NCBI GenBank assembly: GCA_046262355.1
Contig: JBHEMX010000025.1
Location: 1-64,000, forward strand
Source: DATADD01 sp046262355
GTDB taxonomy: Bacteria > Actinomycetota > CADDZG01 > WHSQ01
Length of the DNA stretch: 64,000 bases
Direction of reading: 5' to 3'
Below the pieces are notes generated by a model. That model was not told the origin of the DNA, made no database searches, and was given only the letters and a program-made list of their open reading frames with translations. The position numbers and the translations under genes are program-made. Below, piece after piece: positions 35,674-42,310 of this stretch. Every line of letters starts with the position of its first letter. Position 1 is the first letter of the stretch.

Positions 35674-35684
35674 CGGCTCGCCTA

Positions 35685-36830
35685 ATGAGAATCCTACGGT
35701 CGGCCGAAGAAACGTGTCGGGGGACGGTCGGGCGCCTTGCGGCGCTCTTGGGCGCCGCCGCCCTCTTGCTCGCGGGGTGCGGGCAGGACGGGGACGGCGC
35801 CTCCGCTCCCTCGGCGTCCGGGAACGAGGAGTCGACCTCCGCCGGCGAGCTCGGAGCCGAGGAGGTCGACTTCGGCGCGTCGCTGGCGCAGATCCGCGCA
35901 CATCATCTCGTGTCGCTGGACCTCTACGAGGCGGGACGGTTCGGGGATGCGCTGCTCCACGCGACCCATCCCATCGACGAGCTCCTCGCCGCCGTTCAGG
36001 GCGGGCTCGAGGAGCACGACGCAGGCGTGGCGGGCGCTCTCGAGCAGACCCTTCGCCGGGCGACGACCGCGATCCAAGAGCGCGTTGCGCCCGCCAAGCT
36101 GGGCTCGATCTACGCGCGCGCGGCCGCCCTCACCGAGAACGGCGAGACGAGCGTGGTCGGCGCCGAGACGACGGCATACCGCGCCTCCGTGGTCGCATCC
36201 CTCAGCGCGACCGCGGCTCGAGAATACGAAGAGGCGGTCGGCAAGGACGGCCTCCGGCTGGAGGCCGAGTACCAGGACGGATATGCCTTCGTGCAGGAGG
36301 CGCGCCGCCTCTATCAAGAGATAGCCGCCACCGTGGAGGACGAGGAGCCCGAGGAGGCGGAGGAGATCGAAGAGGCCTTCGCCGGCCTCGCACAGGCGCT
36401 CCCGTCGCCCACCCCGCCGCAGCGGCTCGCATCGGTCGAGGACGTCGAAGTCGCGGCGCGGCTGATCGGGGCAGAGCTCGAGGAGGTCGTGGGCGCGCGC
36501 GTGGAGGGAGACTTGGAGACCGACGAGATAGGTGAGGAGATCGATGAGCTCCTCGACGAGATCGTCGCGACCTACGAGGCCGGAGACGCCGATGAGGCGG
36601 CGGAGCTGTCGGCGGAGGCATACCTAGAGAACTACGAGGTCATCGAGGCGGAAGTCATCGAGCAAGCTCCGGACATCAACGAGGAGCTCGAGCCGCTGCT
36701 CGGGGCGGAGCTTCGCAGAAGGATCCAGGACGGTGCCCCGGCGACGGAGATAGAGGCGATGGTCGAGCGGGCGAAGAAGCTTCTCGACAAGGCGCTCGCG
36801 GTGCTGGACGAGGCCGTGGAGCACTCGTGA
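35685..36830 (+). CDS. Lipoprotein partner of the FTR1 iron permease
   Basis: 381 residues with a lipoprotein signal (LLGAAALLLAGC; Cys near residue 29), an acidic linker and an alpha-helical Glu/Ala-rich body. The C-terminal part, DEAAELSAEAYLENYEVIEA, resembles the periplasmic helix bundle at the N-terminus of the next gene's FTR1 protein (TEEAYEAARNAYLDHFEYVE). The two therefore seem related. Such helical domains with many Glu could bind or hand over iron outside the membrane, as EfeO/EfeM-type proteins do. I infer a role in iron delivery. It overlaps the permease gene by 4 bp. Confidence 0.7.
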   Translation: MRILRSAEETCRGTVGRLAALLGAAALLLAGCGQDGDGASAPSASGNEESTSAGELGAEEVDFGASLAQIRAHHLVSLDLYEAGRFGDALLHATHPIDELLAAVQGGLEEHDAGVAGALEQTLRRATTAIQERVAPAKLGSIYARAAALTENGETSVVGAETTAYRASVVASLSATAAREYEEAVGKDGLRLEAEYQDGYAFVQEARRLYQEIAATVEDEEPEEAEEIEEAFAGLAQALPSPTPPQRLASVEDVEVAARLIGAELEEVVGARVEGDLETDEIGEEIDELLDEIVATYEAGDADEAAELSAEAYLENYEVIEAEVIEQAPDINEELEPLLGAELRRRIQDGAPATEIEAMVERAKKLLDKALAVLDEAVEHS

Positions 36831-38113
36831 CGCGGGGAAAGCTTGCGGCGGTTCTGTTGCTCACCGTCACACTCCTGTGGCTCGGCGCGCCGGCCCATGC
36901 CGCGGAGGTCACTCCCAAGGAGGGGGTGAGGGAGCTCGATCGTTCTCGCGCCCTCGTCACGCGCAGTCTCGTCCTGTTCGAGCGAGGCGCCACCGAGGAG
37001 GCCTACGAGGCCGCAAGGAACGCATACCTCGATCACTTCGAGTATGTCGAGATCCCGCTCAGGGTTCGGGACGAGGCGCTCACGCTGGAGCTCGAGGAGG
37101 ACTTTGCAACGCTGCGCAACCAGATCGAGGCGGGCTTCTCTCTCGAGGAGGTCGAAGCCACCGCCGGCGAGCTGCGACGTGGTCTCGATCGCGTCGAGAG
37201 GCGCCTTTCGGAACCGGGGCTGGCCGCGCCGATCCTCGCGTTCGCCTCCGCGTTCGTGATCCTGTTCCGCGAAGGCATCGAGGCGGTGCTTGTGATCGCT
37301 GCGATCCTCGGATATCTCGAGGCGAGCAGGAACAACCAATATCGAGGGGCGATCCTCAGAGGAGTGGGAGCTGCGGGGATCGCAACGGTTGTCACGTTCA
37401 TAGCGGCAAGCGTTCTCCTGAACATCGCGCCGGTTCAGCGCGAGCTGCTCGAGGCTGGAACCGCGATCGCCGCAGTCGTCGTGCTCTTCTACGTGTCTTT
37501 CTGGCTCGTCACGCGGCTCGAGCACCGACGCTGGATGGAGTTCGTGAAGGCCAAGGTATGGACGGCGACGACGACCGGGTCGGCCCTCGCGCTGGCCGCG
37601 GTCGGCTTCACGGCGGTTTATCGGGAGGGCTTCGAGACCGTTCTCTTCTACCAGGCGCTGTTGAGCTTTGCCGAAGGCCTGACGACGTGGGTTGCTCTCG
37701 GAACCGCCTCAGGCGCGCTTGCGCTCGGAGTCGTCGCCTACCTCGTCTTCAAAGCGGGACGGCGACTGCCGGTCAAGGCCTTCCTCACCACGGCCGTCTT
37801 GCTCGTGATGGCGCTGTCCGTCGCGTTCGTCGGCAACGCCGTGCGCGCGCTGCAGCAGGCCGCGCTGCTTCCGGTTCACTTCCTCGGGGACGTCCCCCGG
37901 TTGCCTATCTTCCTCGCCGAGCTGACCGGGTGGCACCCCACGCGCGAGACGATCCTGGCCCAGGCCGCACTCACGGTCGTCTACGTCGCCGGCGCGCTGT
38001 GGACCTTCGTCGTGCTCCCGCGGCGCGAGCGACGTTTCGCCGCGGCTGCGCAGGAACCTGTTGCGCCGGCGCGCACGGAAGAGGAGCAGCACTCCGCGGT
38101 CGGCGGGAGTTAG
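36827..38113 (+). CDS. FTR1-family high-affinity iron permease
   Basis: 428 residues. A Sec signal (LLLTVTLLWLGAPAHA) is followed by a helical extracytoplasmic domain to about residue 135 and then seven membrane segments. Two REGxE iron-passage motifs are visible, REGIEAVLV near residue 147 and REGFETVLF near residue 265. This is the EfeU/FTR1 arrangement. Ferroxidase genes (EfeB or multicopper oxidase) are not next to it. GTG start overlaps the lipoprotein gene, and the hydantoinase-like gene starts 4 bp after the stop. Confidence 0.88.
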   Translation: MTRGKLAAVLLLTVTLLWLGAPAHAAEVTPKEGVRELDRSRALVTRSLVLFERGATEEAYEAARNAYLDHFEYVEIPLRVRDEALTLELEEDFATLRNQIEAGFSLEEVEATAGELRRGLDRVERRLSEPGLAAPILAFASAFVILFREGIEAVLVIAAILGYLEASRNNQYRGAILRGVGAAGIATVVTFIAASVLLNIAPVQRELLEAGTAIAAVVVLFYVSFWLVTRLEHRRWMEFVKAKVWTATTTGSALALAAVGFTAVYREGFETVLFYQALLSFAEGLTTWVALGTASGALALGVVAYLVFKAGRRLPVKAFLTTAVLLVMALSVAFVGNAVRALQQAALLPVHFLGDVPRLPIFLAELTGWHPTRETILAQAALTVVYVAGALWTFVVLPRRERRFAAAAQEPVAPARTEEEQHSAVGGS

Positions 38114-38116
38114 CCG

Positions 38117-40228
38117 GTGCCCGTCAGGATCGGCGTCGACGTCGGAGGGACCTTCACGAAGGCCGTCGCCTGCGACGCGCGCACTGGACGGGTTCTGCTC
38201 CGCTCGATCGTTCCCACCACGCACGCGTCGCCGGTCGGCGTCGCCGAGGGGGTCGCCCAAGCCGTCGAAGAGGTTGCCGCCGCGGCACATGGCAGCTCGG
38301 CGGGGCCGATCATCCTGGTTGCACACTCGACGACCCAGGCGGTCAACGCTCTTCTCGAGGGTGATGCGCCGACCGTCGGTGTCCTGGGCATCGGTCGCCG
38401 GCCGGACCTGAGGCGCGCCCAGAATCGGACGCACGTGGGCGAGGTCGGGCTGGCTCCGGGCCGGCGCCTTCGAACGGTCCACGAGTTCATCGACGCCGGC
38501 GACGGTGTCTCGCGCCGCGCGCTGGAGACCGCCGTAGGGTCGCTCGAGGCTGCGGGCGCGACCGCACTGTGCGTATCGGAGGCGTTCGGGGTCGACGACG
38601 CATCGGTTGAGAGGCTTGCGCTCGAGGTCGCGGCGGATCTCGGCGTCCCTGCGTGTGGAGGCCATGAGCTCTCGGGCCTCTACGGGCTCGAGATGCGAAC
38701 GGTGACCGGCGCCCTCAACGCGGCGATTCTTCCAGCGGCAGTGGCAACGGCGAGCGTGGTCGAAGACGCAGTGAGGCGCGCCCCGGGCGGTGCGCCGTTG
38801 CTCGTCATGCGAGGAGACGGGGGCGCGTCGGAGGTCTCCATGATGCGGCGCCATCCTCTGCTCACCGCGTTCAGCGGACCGGCCGCCTCGGTGGCCGGAG
38901 CATTGCGGCACCTCCAACTGAGCGACGGCGTGGTCGTCGAGGTCGGCGGCACGAGCACCAACGTCAGCACGGTCCGTGGAGGCCGGCCGGTGCTCGCGTA
39001 CGTGAGGGTACTCGAGCACGTCACCTGCGTCCGCAGCCTCGACGTGCGGGTGGCCGGTGTCGCCGGCGGCAGCCTCCTGCGCGTCGGCAGGAGGCTGGGG
39101 CGGACGCGACTCGAAGACGTCGGTCCCCGCTCCGCACACATCGCGGGGCTGGGCTATTGCTGCTTCACGGCGCCGGAGGAGCTCGTCGGCGCACGCGCGC
39201 GCTTGATCGCGCCACGTTCCGGCGACGCACCCGAGTACGCAGTGATCGAGACGGAGCACGGCCGTCGTCTTGCCCTCACGCTCACGTGCGCCGCCAACGC
39301 GCTCGGTGAGGTGGCGTTGGGGTCGTACGCACGCGGGAACGCGGACGCAGCACGGTTGGGCTTCGAGGCGCTGGGGCGACTGCTAGGAACGGACTGGAGG
39401 AAGCTCGCGTGCGACGCGCTCAAGATCGCCGTCGCCAAGGTGGGAGCGATCGTCTCGGAGGCCGCGCGCGAGGCCGGCCTCGACCGACCCCGCGTCGTGG
39501 GTCTGGGCGGAGGCGCGGGCGCACTCGTGCCGGCCCTCGCTCGATCGCTCGGCCTCGACCAGGCGATATCGCGCGACGCCGAGGTCATCTCGTCGATCGG
39601 CGACGCGCTCTCGCTCGTGCGCGTCGAGCTCGAACAGACGCTTGCGAAGCCGGACCACGACGCCGTGGCGGAACTGCACCGGCGCGCCGAGGAGGCCGCC
39701 ATCGCGGCCGGCGCCGCGCCGTCCAGCCTCGCGGTCGAGAGCCACGCGCTGCCCGAACGCAGTGCTCTACGCGTCGTCGCATCGGGCTCCGTGGCGCTGG
39801 GGTCGGCACCCGCCTCGGGCCCTGCGGTCGCAGACGACGCCTCCCGGCGACTCGCCGCCGAGGAGACCCTGCGAGACGAGGTCGAGCTCGTGGCCCGCAC
39901 CGACTTCTACTCGATCTTCAGCGCCGGAGGCGACAAGAAGCGCCGCTATGCGGTCATAGACGGCAAGGGCTCGGTGGCCGTCTCGGGCGAGGGCGCGGTG
40001 GTGGCCGGCTCCGGCGCCGAGGTCGCGCGCTCGATCGCGGAAGCGCTTCCCCGCATGGCTCGTCACTACGGGCCGCTCGCGGTCGCCCCCGCCGTGCGCC
40101 TCCTGCGCGGCGCCCGCCTCGTCGATCTGTCGCTGCTCTCGTCTCCCGAGAAGGCGACCGAGGCCGTCGTCGCGGAATGCGCCAAGGCCAACGGCGATGT
40201 AGTGATCGCGCTGTTGTCGCGCGCCTAG
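38117..40228 (+). CDS. Hydantoinase/oxoprolinase-family protein
   Basis: 703 residues. An ASKHA-type ATP-binding N-terminus (IGVDVGGTFTKAVACDARTG) is followed by the hydantoinase A core: VAHSTTQAVNALLEGDAPTV, GLYGLEMRTVTGALNAAILP, LLVMRGDGGASEVSMM, FSGPAASVAGALRH and VVEVGGTSTNVSTVRGG. The about 200 C-terminal residues are specific and contain ARTDFYSIFSAGGDKKRRYA. Family members act in hydantoin, 5-oxoproline or acetone metabolism together with a HyuB partner, which is absent here. GTG start is 3 bp after the FTR1 stop, so it is in the iron operon. Its role there is unknown. Confidence 0.8.
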   Translation: MPVRIGVDVGGTFTKAVACDARTGRVLLRSIVPTTHASPVGVAEGVAQAVEEVAAAAHGSSAGPIILVAHSTTQAVNALLEGDAPTVGVLGIGRRPDLRRAQNRTHVGEVGLAPGRRLRTVHEFIDAGDGVSRRALETAVGSLEAAGATALCVSEAFGVDDASVERLALEVAADLGVPACGGHELSGLYGLEMRTVTGALNAAILPAAVATASVVEDAVRRAPGGAPLLVMRGDGGASEVSMMRRHPLLTAFSGPAASVAGALRHLQLSDGVVVEVGGTSTNVSTVRGGRPVLAYVRVLEHVTCVRSLDVRVAGVAGGSLLRVGRRLGRTRLEDVGPRSAHIAGLGYCCFTAPEELVGARARLIAPRSGDAPEYAVIETEHGRRLALTLTCAANALGEVALGSYARGNADAARLGFEALGRLLGTDWRKLACDALKIAVAKVGAIVSEAAREAGLDRPRVVGLGGGAGALVPALARSLGLDQAISRDAEVISSIGDALSLVRVELEQTLAKPDHDAVAELHRRAEEAAIAAGAAPSSLAVESHALPERSALRVVASGSVALGSAPASGPAVADDASRRLAAEETLRDEVELVARTDFYSIFSAGGDKKRRYAVIDGKGSVAVSGEGAVVAGSGAEVARSIAEALPRMARHYGPLAVAPAVRLLRGARLVDLSLLSSPEKATEAVVAECAKANGDVVIALLSRA

Positions 40229-40232
40229 ACCG

Positions 40233-40679
40233 GTGGCGATCTACCGCCCTCAGCGGCGGCGTTGGCCGGCGCTCGCGCTCGCTGCGGGCCTCGGCCTCTT
40301 GCTCGGCGTCGCGCTGGGACTGGCGGTGGCCGGAAGCGACGACCCCGACGTGAGCGCAGCGGCCGCCGAGGCGCGCACCCGGTTGACGGAGGCCGCGGGA
40401 CTCCTCGAGGTGGCAGAGGTCGAGTACCAAGAATCCGTCGCGGACGGCGAAGTGACCCAAGAGGCCGAGTACGAGGGCGCTCTGCGGGCGCTCGAACGCA
40501 GTCGCTCTCGTTACCTACAGGCCCGTCCCGGGCTCATCGCCCTCGCGCCGCAGGTCGCCGACGACCTCGACGCCCGCTACGGCGACCTCGCGCTGAACAT
40601 GGAGGAACGCGCGCCGGAGCAAGGCGTGTCGGAGGCCGCCGCCGAGCTCATCGAGCTGCTGCGAGGAGATCCTCCTTGA
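40233..40679 (+). CDS. Small membrane-anchored helical protein
   Basis: 148 residues from GTG 40233, only 4 bp after the preceding gene. One membrane segment (ALALAAGLGLLLGVALGLAV) follows a basic N-terminus (RPQRRRW), then a Glu/Ala-rich helical extracytoplasmic part (ARTRLTEAAGLLEVAEVEYQ...). It resembles in composition the helical domain of the iron lipoprotein at the start of the operon. No known family. Possibly another extracytoplasmic component of the iron locus, which is an inference from position. Confidence 0.6.
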   Translation: MAIYRPQRRRWPALALAAGLGLLLGVALGLAVAGSDDPDVSAAAAEARTRLTEAAGLLEVAEVEYQESVADGEVTQEAEYEGALRALERSRSRYLQARPGLIALAPQVADDLDARYGDLALNMEERAPEQGVSEAAAELIELLRGDPP

Positions 40680-40706
40680 CCGCGCTCCGTCTCCGCTCCG
40701 TACAAT
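40676..40706 (+). promoter_or_regulatory. Ferritin promoter
   Basis: TTGACC (40676-40681) and TACAAT (40701-40706) with a 19-bp spacer, 57 bp before the ferritin ATG. The -35 overlaps the stop of the previous gene, giving ferritin its own transcript. Confidence 0.6.
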
Positions 40707-40763
40707 CCCTGGGATAACCCTGAAGGCGCCCACAAGAGCTCAACAAGAGAGCGTGGAGGAGAG

Positions 40764-41255
40764 ATGCTCACCAAGAAGGTCGAACAAGCCATGAACGACC
40801 AGCTCGCCGTCGAGCTGGAGTCCGCATACGTGTATCTCGCGATGTCGGCTTACTGCGAAGCGGAGAGCTTTCCTGGCCTGGCGCAGTGGCTCCGGAGCCA
40901 AGCGCAGGAAGAGGTCGATCACGCGATGCGCTTCTACACCTTCATCTTCGATCGCGGCGCGCGCGTTCGCCTCGGCGGGCTGCCGCAGCCGCGCGAGAAG
41001 TACTCATCCCCGCTCGACGTCTTCCAGCAGGCTCTGGACCACGAGCGCTCGGTCACCCGGTCGATAGGAGACCTCTACGGCCTCGTCGTCGACGAGAAGG
41101 ACTACGCGGCTCAGGCGTGGCTCGACTGGTTCGCGACCGAGCAGGTCGAGGAGGAGAAGACGGTAGGCCAGATCGTCGACTCCCTGCGCCGGATCGGCGA
41201 TCGTGGAGATGCGCTGTTCTTCCTCGACAAGGAGCTCGGCGCGCGCCAGGTGTGA
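40764..41255 (+). CDS. Ferritin
   Basis: Iron-storage protein, 163 residues, of the non-haem bacterial ferritin type. Starts MLTKKVEQAMNDQLAVELES. The ferroxidase-centre Glu/His residues are seen in ELESAYVYLAMSAYCE, AQEEVDHAMRFYTFI, and the later WFATEQVEEEKTVGQIVDSL. ATG 40764 follows the RBS GGAGGAGAG. It is convergent with a DtxR-family regulator and sits next to an iron permease operon, so it forms the storage arm of an iron locus. Confidence 0.94.
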   Translation: MLTKKVEQAMNDQLAVELESAYVYLAMSAYCEAESFPGLAQWLRSQAQEEVDHAMRFYTFIFDRGARVRLGGLPQPREKYSSPLDVFQQALDHERSVTRSIGDLYGLVVDEKDYAAQAWLDWFATEQVEEEKTVGQIVDSLRRIGDRGDALFFLDKELGARQV

Positions 41256-41338
41256 GCCTCCCGGCGGCGCGCGGTTTTGCGATCGGGGGACAACGGCCCG
41301 ACTCACCGCGGCGCGTTGCAACCGTCGCCCAAGCCGTC

Positions 41339-42025
41339 TTATGCGGGCAGGATCCAGAGGTTGTCGGCGAGCCGCTGACCCAGCGCCACGCTGCGGCCGT
41401 CCACGCGCAGGGTGCGAGTGCCGTCGGGACCTACATCGACGAGCTCGACGTCGTGTCCCGGCATGAGGCAGTGCTCCTCGAGGTACTTGAGGACGTCGCC
41501 GTCGAGCTCGACGTCCTCGAGCAGGCGAGTGAGCCTCCCGCCTGAGCCGACCTCCAGCGCCGCCACCGGCTGGAGCCGCGACCACGGGATCGCCGACGGC
41601 GCGCCCGGGATGGGGTTGCCGTGAGGACAGGTGGCATCGCCCTGAAGGCGGGAGAGGATGGCGTCCTCGACCTCCGGCGTCATGACCTTCTCCCAGTCTT
41701 CCGCCTGGTGGTGGCAGAGGTGCCAGGGGATGCCGAGGATGTCCACGAGCATGCGCTCCGCGAGGCGATGGCGCCGCACGAGGGTCTCGGCGACGACCCG
41801 CCCGGTCTCCGTGAGCGTGATGTCGCGCGCGCCGTGTACGGTTACGTAGCCTTCGGCCACGAGCCGCTTGATGCCCTCTGAGACGGTCGCCGGCGCAAGG
41901 CCGAGACGCTCGCCGATGCGCGCCTGCAGGATGCGCTGGCCCTCTTCCTCGAGCTCGAAGACTGCTTCCAGGTATTCCTTGGAGGCGGGGTTGAGCGAGC
42001 GCAGGTCCGGCGACGAAGCGACCAT
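41339..42025 (-). CDS. DtxR/IdeR/MntR-family metal-dependent repressor
   Basis: 228 residues from ATG 42025; longer in-frame extensions lack family similarity. N-terminal winged helix SKEYLEAVFELEEEGQRILQ, then LAPATVSEGIKRLVAEGYVT, followed by the dimerisation/metal-binding domain. Metal-site residues are in RHRLAERMLVDILGIPW, CHHQAEDWEKVMTPEVEDAI and CPHGNPIPG. A C-terminal FeoA/SH3-like domain follows (VELVDVGPDGTRTLRVDGRS). Presence of the third domain fits IdeR/DtxR. Likely iron(II) sensor for the adjacent ferritin and iron-uptake genes. Manganese is the alternative. Confidence 0.9.
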   Translation of the reverse strand: MVASSPDLRSLNPASKEYLEAVFELEEEGQRILQARIGERLGLAPATVSEGIKRLVAEGYVTVHGARDITLTETGRVVAETLVRRHRLAERMLVDILGIPWHLCHHQAEDWEKVMTPEVEDAILSRLQGDATCPHGNPIPGAPSAIPWSRLQPVAALEVGSGGRLTRLLEDVELDGDVLKYLEEHCLMPGHDVELVDVGPDGTRTLRVDGRSVALGQRLADNLWILPA

Positions 42026-42102
42026 GTCGCCAGTCTTATCACGCCCCCGGCCGGCGGGCGCCGAGACCGTGAGGGCGTCACCGAAAAGGTTGCCGAAGGC
42101 CC

Positions 42103-42130
42103 TTGAGTCTTGGCGTCGATAAGGTAATAT
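42103..42130 (+). promoter_or_regulatory. Strong promoter upstream of a candidate small RNA
   Basis: TTGAGT (42103-42108), a 16-bp spacer and TAATAT (42125-42130). This is one of the best matches to a housekeeping promoter in the window. No start codon with a coding frame follows. Confidence 0.6.
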
Positions 42131-42136
42131 CTGGCA

Positions 42137-42262
42137 GCGCGACAAGCCCTCGTAGGGCCGCCCGGAGCGCCTCGTTACCTGGTGCTGGGGGACAGACCAG
42201 GAGGGACACACCCGGGATAGAAGAGGGAGCCCAAGAATGTTCCCCGGCTCCCTCTTCCGGTC
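42137..42262 (+). ncRNA. Candidate structured small RNA between dtxR and polA
   Basis: About 120 nt bounded by the promoter above and a 12-bp terminator hairpin. Internal pairing is evident: CCCT-CGT-AGGG, and CCTGGT (42178-42183) with ACCAGG (42196-42201). polA appears to have its own start signal (TAAGCT at 42297), so this transcript would be independent. I do not recognise it as SRP RNA, 6S or 6C RNA. The exact 5' end is inferred from the -10 position. Confidence 0.45.
42220..42257 (+). terminator. Hairpin terminator of the candidate small RNA
   Basis: Perfect 12-bp stem GAAGAGGGAGCC / GGCTCCCTCTTC with a 14-nt loop, followed by the pyrimidine stretch CGGTCTTCTCT. Confidence 0.65.
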
Positions 42263-42310
42263 TTCTCTCGGCCCTCGAGGCTCCGCGCCGTGACTGTAAG
42301 CTCGAGTCGC

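Noticed and set aside
42137..42262. SRP, 6S or 6C RNA as identity of the small RNA
   Set aside because: The SRP core (GGTCAGG...GGAA...AGCAGC), the long 6S bubble and the paired C-rich loops of 6C RNA are not seen.
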